Part shown: positions 11,859 through 21,939 of the stretch, piece by piece
Position numbering within the stretch: the stretch's first letter is position 1
Layout of the letters: each line of letters begins with the position of its first letter
Assembly: GCA_947683425.1 (NCBI GenBank)
Contig: CANTUQ010000055.1
Location: forward strand, 4,948,001-5,012,000
Direction of reading: 5' to 3'
Length of the DNA: 64,000 nucleotides
From: Excoecaria cochinchinensis
Taxonomy: Eukaryota; Streptophyta; Magnoliopsida; Malpighiales; Euphorbiaceae
Program-made: the position numbers and the translations under genes
Notes under the pieces: model-generated
Database searches by the model: none
Told to the model about the DNA's origin: nothing
Seen by the model: only the letters and a program-made list of their open reading frames with translations

Positions 11859-12069
11859 TAGGCATGCCTAAAAGAGTCTTCCGCTGCAGCTTCCGTTATC
11901 GTTTGGACCCCGATCAGGTCCCCGTTTGGTTCCTCGCGAACCCCTTTAATGTATTTGGATCTTGTTTAAGATCCTTCCGAAAGAAAAATGTTTGTGAATG
12001 AAAATTGAAATGGTTTTCGATTTGTACCCGTAAGGTACTTTCCGTAATCGGCTTGTACCCGTAAAGTAC
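11859..12069. repeat. String of short perfect hairpins in TE-2 left LTR
   Basis: In order: TAGGCATGCCTA (11859-11870), GCTGCAGC (11883-11890), GGACC/GGTCC (11905-11921), GGTTC/GAACC (11928-11942), GGATCTT/AAGATCC with a 4-nt loop (11957-11974), GTACC/GGTAC (12024-12038), and a second, imperfect GTACC pair (12055-12069). LTR-c and S3 carry matching strings with different loops. Confidence 0.75.
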
Positions 12070-12821
12070 TTTCTGTATACTCGTTATCCACTATTTTGAG
12101 TCAGCAGGTATTCTGTTTGTTTTGTCTAATATGAACAAGAGAATGTGATTATGAATCTCTGAATGGGTTAAGTGTGACCTAAACATGTGAATTGGACATA
12201 ATGATCTACACATATGGGTATATGCATAACATATTGTGAATGTATGGTATGCTAACGATTGTGAATATAGATACGGGAATTCAGATGTGTGTAACTGTGA
12301 CCATGATCTTTTGAATGCCATGAGTTCGATTAGTTATGTCTATTTTGAATGCTATGATTAGTAAGTATGTGCACAAACGTGATTTTGTACTTTCGGCGGT
12401 TATAGTGAATTATATGAATCAAGATATGTAACGAATGTGCTCTTGACCTTGGAATGTATATATATTGTGTTATGTTACGTGCCTCCTCTCTCTAGTTTTC
12501 CTATTGTAGTGATTTCAGCGTGTGGGCATGTATTTACATTTCGAGGCATAATAGAAGTATGTTTAGTTAACTAGCGTTCTCGGCATGATAATTGGGTGTG
12601 TATTTGCCTGATAATTGTATTGCATGTGAATGGGTTTTCCGTTAGATGAATGAGTCCTTGGCATGATAGTCGTATGTGTATATGAACTTCCGAATGCCGG
12701 GCTTTCTTATACAGGCTTAATTATCCATCTATTGTGATTATTTGTATATGCCATTTGTGTATGTAATTTGTTCTGACGACCATTGTGAATGGCCGTCCAT
12801 ATTGCTTGTGTGTTCTCCCCA

Positions 12822-12860
12822 CTAAGCGTTTATCGCTTAGCACGGGCTCTTTTCCCGTGC
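12822..12860 (+). promoter_or_regulatory. Conserved double hairpin near the LTR 3' part (TE-2 left LTR)
   Basis: CTAAGCG/CGCTTAG (12822-12840), directly followed by GCACGGG/CCCGTGC (12840-12860). The pair recurs in every sufficiently complete chromovirus-type LTR of the window. Its place 0.4 kb from the LTR end suggests the R or early U5 region, where transcript ends form; that role is inferred. Confidence 0.65.
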
Positions 12861-13273
12861 AGGTGGCAGGTTGGGTTCGGTTCGAGTCGTGCATCTGCAA
12901 GGTCGGCCACATAGGAGCTGTAGCGTTTTATTATTTTGTTCAGCTTCTGTATTTCGGATTATGTAATTTTGTAGCCTTTCTCTTATGTATTTGGTTATGT
13001 AAAGGATATTATTGTAATTAAGTTTTCAGTTATTCCTCAGTTTTATCGTTTGCCTTATGCTTCCGCTGAGTGATTATATGTATGTATGTGAGTTAATGTA
13101 CGTTCAGCTTTTGTGTTCTTTAAAAGTTTTAATTTACCCTGTATTTTGGTATGTACGTTTATGTATGAATGTATGTATATTTTGTATCTGCATGGTGGCA
13201 CCTTTACTCTTACGGCATCTCACTCCTTATCGGATGGGATCGCCTAAGTACGGGTAAGGGGTGTTACAAGTTG

Positions 13274-13285
13274 TGGTATCAGAGC
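13274..13285 (+). other. Primer binding site of TE-2 (tRNA-Met type)
   Basis: TGGTATCAGAGC, five bases (AGTTG) after the LTR end. It is intact. Confidence 0.9.
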
Positions 13286-13395
13286 GCCGGTTTGGCGGTT
13301 CTGGGTGTGTTGTTTGTTATATGTCATGTCTTTGAATGTGAGTCGGTTTGTGTCGTGGCCTAATGCAGATGTGTCGAGTCTTTTGTCATGTTTAG

Positions 13396-13530
13396 ATGGA
13401 GTCTGATCCTAGTGAGAATGTGGGCGAGACAACGGAATGTGTGAACCCAGTTAGTGCTGATCAGAGTGTTTCTGAGTATCCTTTGGTTGAAGGTTCTGGT
13501 CCTGCTTCCGATGATAGGACGTTAGTGTAA
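13396..13530 (+). pseudogene. gag: TE-2 truncated gag, 44 codons
   Basis: It starts MESDPSENVGE like TE-1 and TE-3 gag, then drifts in sequence and stops at TAA 13528-13530. The capsid and nucleocapsid regions are missing. The retained start probably survives because the 5' leader, which carries packaging signals in LTR elements, extends into gag. That reason is inferred. Confidence 0.75.
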
Positions 13531-14148
13531 GAGCCTTTGGATTTTGTAAGGATTTGGTAGTACTCGGTATACCTGTCAGCTATCTCCAGAAAAAGTTTTT
13601 GAATGAAAGCATATTAACTCATAGGGATGGGACAAAGCGCATCATTATAGCATCAATTACATCACTCTGCATACATGAGTCATTTCACTTTCATTACATC
13701 ATCATCCCTTTGACCATACATGAGAAGCATTGCATATGTGTTTTAACTGAGGGAAAGCTGACAGGATGTACATGGAGTATTTGGTATTAAGGTTAAGAGT
13801 GGTGATGGTAACCATAGCAGCGGTTAAGGAAAGTGTTCTGTGTTTGATTTAAGTGGAGTAGAAAGAGTATTTCGGAATTTTGTGCGAGTGAAGGTGATAT
13901 GATCTTGTATGGACATCTTTGAAGTATCGGCGAATGACGTGTGGTTTTTGCGTGAAGTGTTTGTGCTTTGGTTTCTAATGTACAGTTGAGTAAGGATTAT
14001 TTGGCTGAACGTGTTTGATTCGGATGTAAGAAAGTGATTTAAGAGTATAGCAATGAGCATAAGTATAAGCAAGCGGGTAGTTGGAAGTGAAGTGTTTGAG
14101 TTTGATGGCAACTTGAATCGTTGGGTTGTGAATCTTTCCGATGTTGGT
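13531..14148 (+). other. TE-2 internal non-coding spacer
   Basis: AT-rich sequence between the gag stub and the pre-LTR hairpin. I recognise no gag or pol domain in any frame. It is probably degenerated leader and 3' sequence left after loss of gag-pol. Confidence 0.5.
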
Positions 14149-14185
14149 GAATTTCGAGGACGAAATTCTTTTAGGAGGGAAGAGT
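14149..14185 (+). promoter_or_regulatory. Pre-LTR hairpin and polypurine tract of TE-2
   Basis: GAATTTCG AGGA CGAAATTC (14149-14168) is a perfect 8-bp stem, followed by the purine tract TTAGGAGGGAAGAGT just before the LTR at 14186. In a complete relative this stem would encode the last residues of pol (FEDEIL); here no pol precedes it. Confidence 0.75.
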
Positions 14186-17100
14186 TGTCACACCCCAAAA
14201 TAGCCCTAGTCGGAATTGGCGCGTTAACTCGGGAATTTAAGGGTATTTCAGTAATTTATGCTTGAGAAAAAAATTGGATAATAAGGATTTTATGGCAAAG
14301 TAATTAATTAAGGTTGTAAAGGGAAATGTTAGAGTGTGCTTGTAGCGTATGGAAGTAGGATATAAGTGGATTAAGGGGTTTTATAGTGTAGGTTGTATGT
14401 ATGGTGCCATGGATGTAAGTGGGTTTTAAGGAATGATTTGGTGTGAGTGGTGTTTGGTGCCTTGAAGATATTTATTCAAGACTTGGTTGTGTGTGGTTTG
14501 TGTATGGTGCTTTTAGTGGAAAAGTCAAGTGAGTGGATGTTTGGTCCTATAGGAAGTTGACAAGTGGCTTGGTAGGTGGGCAATTATTGGGAAAAGAATT
14601 AAAGGAAAAGAAGAATGAGAGGGAGAGCAGATTTTCACGTGGGTTTCTCTCCTCTCTCTCCCGTTCTTTCTCTTCTTCTCTCCTTTCCCATTTCTTGCGT
14701 TTGCTCTCTTGGTTGTGTGAGTTGGAGCTGATTTGGTAGTGTTTGAAGAGCAAGATTAAGAAGGTATGTGGTTAGATTTTGGATTATTGTGTTTGGATCT
14801 TCTTCTTCTTCTAGTTGCTTTTGATTTTGGGAATTTAAAGTTGGATGGGTAATTTGTGAGTTTTGGTATGTGCAAGTTTTGAGTGACTAGAAGAAGAACA
14901 AAGGCAAGGAGAAGGTTCAAGAGTGAAGATCAGCTGGGTTTTTGGTCTACAAGAGGTTTGGGAGCTTTGATTTCTTCATTATGTTTGAGTTGTCATTTGC
15001 CTAATTCTCCTTGAATCATGAGTATGTATTTATGTTTGTTTCCAATAAATTGAAGTACTTTGATATGAGTTTATGCATGATTTAATTTGAGTAAATGTGT
15101 TAGTAATCCATGTTATTGAATGAGATGAATTTATATGTGAGTTGGCATTGAAATGCATGAGTTTGAGAAATCTTTCGAATTTGATGTGTGATGGTGATTT
15201 TGGGCAATTCTGTTCCGTTTTTGTTTGACCTCTGTGCATTGTTTTTGTCATATCTGTAGTTATAGAGCTCTGAATCATGTTATTCTTGATCCATTAGAAC
15301 CACTATTCCCATTCCTTTAAATTTCTCAGAAATAGCCTTGGACTAATTCTCGCTCTAAGACATCGAAAAATTGATTTCAAATGTAGTGTCCCTGTTGGGT
15401 CGGGTTGTTTGAACAGTTTGGGTTGTGGAGATCATATCTGGAGTTATAGGTGTCTTTTTGACCTGAAATTTGTTTCATGTGAACGGTAACATCCTAGGGA
15501 ACATTTGTTAAGAAGGAAGTTTTGGCTAAAAATGAGGTTTAGAGGTTGGTTTAGGCAATGCAAATCTGGGGCGTTAAACAGTCTTCTGCGGGTTCTGAAT
15601 CGAGCGTCTGTCGCGATCGCGACAAGGGTCGCGACCTCGCGACAGAAAAACCTATATTAGCCTTTATTTCTTCATTTTTGAGCCCTCGATTGATTCGGAT
15701 CAATCCCGTACCTTCCCCTCAGCTTTTTATGCATGTTTAGGGTAATTAAATGGCTGTGTAAGTAGTTGTCTTTGGGAGAAACTTAGGAGTATGATTAAGA
15801 TTGGTGTTTTAGCTAGTAAATAATGATAGATATAACTTTGTGAAGGATGAGGATTAATATGTGTTAATCTTATGAGTAACCTAAGCATGATGTATCACAT
15901 GTTTGAATGCATGTAACATGGGTGCGATTGAGACGAATGGCGAATAATGTTGTTGTTATAGATTGTGTATATGAATATTGTTAGTCGTACGTTTTATCGA
16001 AATTCTTGATACGGATGTTGAGTTTATGTTGTCAATGATGTGTGGCTTGCTGGAGATGAGGTAAGAGACCTTCGGTTATGTTTCGTGTGTTTGTAGGTGA
16101 GTATGAGGAAGGAAAGATTCTGCAGAATTCTGTAAATTTTAGGAATCATGACTCTGTCGCGATCGCGACACTGTCGCGAGCGCGACAGAGACCGGTGATT
16201 CTGATGCTGTGCCATCGCGAGCCCGCGATAGCAATAGCTTGTGTGTTCTCTGTCGCGAGCGCGACAACCGTCGCGATCGCGACAGAGCACATTGTTGGCC
16301 TGTGCTATCGCGAGCACGCGACTTGTCGCGACCCCGCGATAGCAATGCTTGCCCTCTGTCGCGATCGCGATAACGTCGCGAGCGCGACAGAGCCGGGCCC
16401 TTCTCTCCTTCCCGCGATCGCGAAGTCCGTCGCGCGCGCGCAGCGAAGAGACTATGGTCTCTGTCGCGAGCGCGACAGGCATCGCGAGCGCGACAGATGT
16501 GTTCTGCCGAATGAGTTTTCTGTGGTGATTGCAATGTTTGAATTCCGAACTTGTGGTACCTTTTGGTTTATAATTGGACTATTTTATGAAGTATGTTAAT
16601 ATAATTGGATGTATTATGCATATCTATACTTATGATCTCTCTCTGAGATTAATATGTTATGCTTAAAGAGTAAATTGTGTGATTTGAAATATGATTTGTA
16701 TTATGCACGACCTGCGAGAGTCAGTCTAGTGGATAGTTAGGCATGCCTAAAAGAGTCTTCCGCTGCAGCTTCCGTTATCGTTTGGACCCCGATCAGGTCC
16801 CCGTTTGGTTCCTCGCGAACCCCTTTAATGTATTTGGATCTTGTTTAAGATCCTTCCGAAAGAAAAATGTTTGTGAATGAAAATTGAAATGGTTTTCGAT
16901 TTGTACCCGTAAGGTACTTTCCGTAATTGGCTTGTACCCGTAAAGTACTTTCTGTATACTCGTTATCCACTATTTTGAGTCAGCAGGTATTCTGTTTGTT
17001 TTGTCTAATATGAACAAGAGAATGTGATTATGAATCTCTGAATGGGTTAAGTGTGACCTAAACATGTGAATTGGACATAATGATCTACACATATGGGTAT

Positions 17101-18147
17101 ATGCATAACATATTGTGAATGTATGGTATGCTAACGATTGTGAATATAGATACGGGAATTCAGATGTGTGTAACTGTGACCATGATCTTTTGAATGCCAT
17201 GAGTTCGATTAGTTATGTCTATTTTGAATGCTATGATTAGTAAGTATGTGCACAAACGTGATTTTGTACTTTCGGCGGTTATAGTGAATTATATGAATCA
17301 AGATATGTAACGAATGTGCTCTTGACCTTGGAATGTATATATATTGTGTTATGTTACGTGCCTCCTCTCTCTAGTTTTCCTATTGTAGTGATTTCAGCGT
17401 GTGGGCATGTATTTACATTTCGAGGCATAATAGAAGTATGTTTAGTTAACTAGCGTTCTCGGCATGATAATTGGGTGTGTATTTGCCTGATAATTGTATT
17501 GCATGTGAATGGGTTTTCCGTTAGATGAATGAGTCCTTGGCATGATAGTCGTATGTGTATATGAACTTCCGAATGCCGGGCTTTCTTATACAGGCTTAAT
17601 TATCCATCTATTGTGATTATTTGTATATGCCATTTGTGTATGTAATTTGTTCTGACGACCATTGTGAATGGCCGTCCATATTGCTTGTGTGTTCTCCCCA
17701 CTAAGCGTTTATCGCTTAGCACGGGCTCTTTTCCCGTGCAGGTGGCAGGTTGGGTTCGGTTCGAGTCGTGCATCTGCAAGGTCGGCCACATAGGAGCTGT
17801 AGCGTTTTATTATTTTGTTCAGCTTCTGTATTTCGGATTCTGTAATTTTGTAGCCTTTCTCTTATGTATTTGGTTATGTAAAGGATATTATTGTAATTAA
17901 GTTTTCAGTTATTCCTCAGTTTTATCGTTTGCCTTATGCTTCCGCTGAGTGATTATATGTATGTATGTGAGTTAATGTACGTTCAGCTTTTGTGTTCTTT
18001 AAAAGTTTTAATTTACCCTGTATTTTGGTATGTACGTTTATGTATGAATGTATGTATATTCTGTATCTGCATGGTGGCACCTTTACTCTTACGGCATCTC
18101 ACTCCTTATCGGATGGGATCGCCTAAGTACGGGTAAGGGGTGTTACA
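14186..18147 (+). repeat. TE-2 right LTR
   Basis: It is nearly identical to 9288-13268, with the same tips and modules: palindrome pair 15608-15645, hairpin cluster 16154-16496, double hairpin near 17701-17740. One 19-bp deletion inside the cluster accounts for the whole length difference. Confidence 0.93.
16154..16496. repeat. CpG-rich hairpin cluster in TE-2 right LTR
   Basis: The same as 11256-11617, except that 19 bp between two GCGAG repeats are missing, which fuses two neighbouring hairpin units. Some CpG sites lost in the left copy are intact here. Confidence 0.85.
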
Positions 18148-18492
18148 ATAGTATTTTGGAAGACAGTCCTGCAACGCCAACGGCCAACACATAGGAACCA
18201 CTATAGATGTAGGTTATTTTGTAATAAGTGTAAGAATTATATTGTAGAAAGTATGTGAAATAAACTGAATTTTATATTAGTAAAGTTGTATTTTATAAAG
18301 CGAAAACTGCTGTAAAACATTAAGTGTTTCGTAATATTATGCATGGAATTTCAGACAGATAAGTTTGTTGTGTTTGAAAGAAATTTATTTAACCTTAACT
18401 TTATATGGAATACTGATTTATGCGCATGTGATGTGTTGTAACACTCCATAGCCATCGTAGTAAAGCTCTATAGATGGTTAGGGGGTGTTACA
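18148..18492 (+). repeat. LTR-a, third fragment with LTR 3' end
   Basis: LTR-a resumes after the TE-2 TSD and ends at GGGGTGTTACA (18492). The final 56 bp (18437-18492) fold on themselves: TGTAACAC at the start pairs with GTGTTACA at the end, with inner partial pairing. No primer site follows, so it is solo or truncated. Confidence 0.7.
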
Positions 18493-19984
18493 GAAGCGAG
18501 TCATCCCTTTCTCTCACGGTTGATACGATCGGCTTGCAATCCTTCATAACATGTGAAGTTCTTCACGAGTCATGAAGATAGCCCGTTCGGAATGAGAGCC
18601 GCTAGGCGTGGGAGCCTGGTCAGCAAGAAGTGCCCCGTTCGGCTGATCCTGCACGTCTCATCTAACTGTGCACGACTCGGCAGATGGAGCACGACTCATG
18701 CTTCTTTTGTTATTGTGGTGAGCGCGACAGTGACCCATATGCCCACCTACCCTGTTTTTCTAAAATGGTTTTCAAGCTTCTTTCATATAGGTTTTTACTA
18801 CATGGTACATGATTTATCTTATATATGGATTATTTCGTAATAAGTGATATGTTCATGACAGGATTTGTGTATGATTTATATGTCTTCGAAATTGGTCAAT
18901 ATACATGTATACATGGAACTATATGATTATACTTAATTTTATTCTCTATTATATGATAATAATACTAAAATATGATTGAGTTGTTATTTGAGCCTGATGG
19001 TCATAGTAGTGGATAGATAAGTGCTTATCAAGTGTTAGAGTGTGAGTGCACCTGCTATATGTTACAAGTTATATGTTGACCCCATTTGGGTTTATATGAT
19101 TTGAGACTTCGGCCTCCGGTATACCGTCGGGTATACATGTTTACACATGATTCGAGACTCATGTCTCCATATGCTTGGACATTGTCTCTTATCATTATCA
19201 TTAGTACCTGTATCCACTAGTTAGTGAGTAATTAGGCTACTACATGAGGCTATTACATGAGATTTATATATGAGACCATTATATATGACTATGATATGTG
19301 TTCCCAATGATATGAAAATGGTTATATGTTACATGTATATGTACATGCGATATGACAAGATATGATGCGATACTTGTAGTTTGATATGAATGGCTAAATG
19401 TTTATATCGTGAAGATGCATATGAAGATTGATTACTAGGATATAAATGATTAATTCCTCTATCTTGTGAATAGGCATACGCTATATAAGTGATGGCTACA
19501 TACCCATATGCTTGTGTCTGAAGATTATTGTTATAAGCATGAGTAGTATATGTTTACACGTCTTGTTTTCTTGATAAGCTTATATATTGTTATCGCAATT
19601 ATATGTATATGTATGCTTTGTTCCTCCCCACTAAGCATTATCGCTTAGCACGGGTTGTTTTCCCGTGTAGGTGGCAGGTTCAGTTTGGAGTCGGACATCT
19701 GCAGGTCGACCACTAGAAGTCTATAGTTGGAGTCCTTTTTGTCTTCTGCTTAATTTGGCATATGGATTTTGATTTTGGAAATGTAATTCTGTTAAGGAAT
19801 GACTTTGTATTTGTATATGTTAAATGTTTACAAATCCCTTTTGTAAAACGATATAGTTTTATATATATGGATTTGGCATCTTTATGATTATACGTATTTG
19901 CTTTTAGCATGCTTGAGTATATGTATATGTATTTGTGGGCATAGCGCTCCGGTATCCTTCTAAGGGGTATATCAGGGTGTTACA
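18493..19984 (+). repeat. LTR-b, partial LTR related to S1
   Basis: The 3' part of an LTR of the S1/TE-1 type: decayed hairpin cluster (about 18553-18730, GTCATGA and GAGCGCGACAG remnants), central palindrome GATAAGTGCTTATC near 19016, double hairpin 19631-19668, end GGGTGTTACA at 19984. The 5' part is displaced by LTR-a, which seems to have inserted into it. No coding content. Confidence 0.7.
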
Positions 19985-21939
19985 CACACCATCATTCGCA
20001 CTATAAGATATTACAACTTATTACAAAGGCTAATAAATAAAACTTAATTACATCCCAATCAATAACACATCCTATAACTTCTACATACTCATTAGCCAAT
20101 GACTCGGCGTACCGCTGCGCTACTCTGATCACCTAAACTGCACGGAAAAACAACCATGCTAAGCGATAACGCTTAGTTGGGCTAAACAATGATGGGCAGC
20201 CTCTCACAGTGGTTTCCGGGGAAAACACATGCAAACCAATATATATATGTACAGAAACGAAGAAGGAATGTCGGCTAAGTTATTACAACGAATATCATTA
20301 TTTTGCTACTGAAACTTCAGTCATTTCACACATTTTAGCGTATTATAATCCATAACCAGAAATACTTATTCACTTTTTATTCAAAACACATTATACAAAA
20401 ATTATCATATACTTTAAATCACTTAATGGCCCTATAGATAGTTACACTTCACAAATTCCGGAAATACATTTTAAGGATCGAAATATAAAGTTTAGGAAAT
20501 CCCGTTATTACTAATATTTCAAAATCATACAAATTATACTATCAATACTTAAATCAAAACCTTTCATTTAATCAAACCGTTACTTGTTTAAAACTAAGCA
20601 AAACATTTCAATACTCAGATTTGGTTCAGGCTTGAAACTATATTCCAAGCTTCCTATGTATCCCAATAGTTGGGAATTAAAACCACATAGTTCTTACAGA
20701 AAACTTCATTCACACAAGTTCTAGAATTAATCCTAACATCTATCTTAAATCCGGTTTCTATCTCATGCTTACTAATCGATACATACTTAATACATTTATT
20801 AAAAGTCATCAAACAACGCACATAATTTCTTACCGATATGCTTACCCAGGCCTACGTCCAGAAGGCAGATAACATAGTACATACCTGTATACTCATTTAA
20901 ACATATAAACACATATATATACACATTCATAAAGTACATTTACTAAGCTCTCAACGATATCAATCATGCATATCAAGTATTTCAATAATTCTTTCTAAAG
21001 GCATCATGTAGACAAGCATACTCCTAACTCTTGAATAGATTAATAATATGCATTATTCACATACTAACTCTTATGCATTTAGGATCTTTACATACATGTC
21101 TATTAGAACAAACACTACTTGATACATTTCTTTTCATTTAACAGATATTGCCCTATTATGCAAAACATAGGGGTATCCGAAGATACCACACCTTTCCACA
21201 TAAGTATCCATAAAGGATCCAGAACATAGGGGTGCATAAAGCACCAGACAAATGGCATTTATCACAAATGCATTAAATGTTTATTCACATAACCATTTTG
21301 CAAATCATCACAAAACTTATCAATTAATTCACATTAATTTTACTCTTTTAGTTGCCTGCTAAGTCATAGGGGTGGATAAGCGAGTAACAGAACACATGGC
21401 GGTACCAGTGTGTATGATTCGAAAAGCAACATCATATTTTTCTCATTCAAAACATTTTCACATTGGGGATCTTAAACAAGATCCGTACAAATTGAGGTTC
21501 GCGACGAACCAAACGGGGACCTGATCACGGTCCAAATAAAATAGAGGGCTACAGCTAATAGAACTCTATAGGCATGCCTATCTATTCACAACTCGACTAA
21601 CGCTGGCTAAATTTCCATATTATTATTATTGGATTCTTCTCATTTCCACATACATACACATTCCACCAATACGCATAACATTCTTTCATTTTTTATTGGG
21701 GACATACATTCATTTACGTATAAATACCTCATATGAACATATTAAACACATTTATGTTTTTAGATATCATGTTCGTATTTAGTCTCAACAATTAATTTAC
21801 AGTTATCATATTCATTTAGTCTTAACGGATAAGTTCACATTTTGTTACACATATACATTTACAACATAATCATGGTAGCTCAAATTCTAATATTTTAATA
21901 ATTACTATGCATGGGAATACATTAATAATTCACATTTTC
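19985..21939 (-). repeat. LTR-c, partial LTR
   Basis: A minus-strand LTR lacking its 3' tip (cut by LTR-b) and its 5' part (cut by TE-3). Modules: double hairpin (20176-20140), central palindrome ATAGGCATGCCTAT (21568-21581), and the hairpin string GGACC/GGTCC (21517-21533), GGTTC/GAACC (21496-21510), GGATCTT/AAGATCC (21467-21484). No frame in these 2 kb looks coding. Confidence 0.7.

Larger units (their letters stand above)
9288..13268 (+). repeat. TE-2 left LTR
   Basis: It runs from TGTCACACCCC to GGGGTGTTACA, so the tips form an 11-bp inverted repeat with one mismatch. It contains a two-part palindrome (10710-10747), the hairpin cluster (11256-11617), the hairpin string (11859-12069) and the double hairpin (12822-12860). 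About 2.4 kb before the cluster is plain AT-rich sequence with no frame I can support. Confidence 0.93.
9288..18147 (+). mobile_element. TE-2: giant-LTR, internally deleted LTR retrotransposon (LARD-like), TSD ATAGT
   Basis: Two LTRs of 3981 and 3962 bp flank only 917 bp. Exact ATAGT copies flank it (9283-9287, 18148-18152). The internal part keeps the primer site, the first 44 codons of gag, the pre-LTR hairpin and the polypurine tract, so it could be copied by another element's proteins but encodes none. Few substitutions separate the LTRs, and the length difference is a single 19-bp indel in the hairpin cluster, so insertion is recent compared with its neighbours. Confidence 0.93.

Noticed and set aside
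16078..16599. Open frames of 95-173 codons rich in Arg-Ala-Asp-type repeats over the hairpin clusters (also near 11180-11720, 22841-23400, 26919-27420 and 40518-41071), on both strands.
   Set aside because: They are translations of TCGCGA palindromes, which lack stop codons in several frames at once. All frames give similar low-complexity products, and LTR-to-LTR indels break them.
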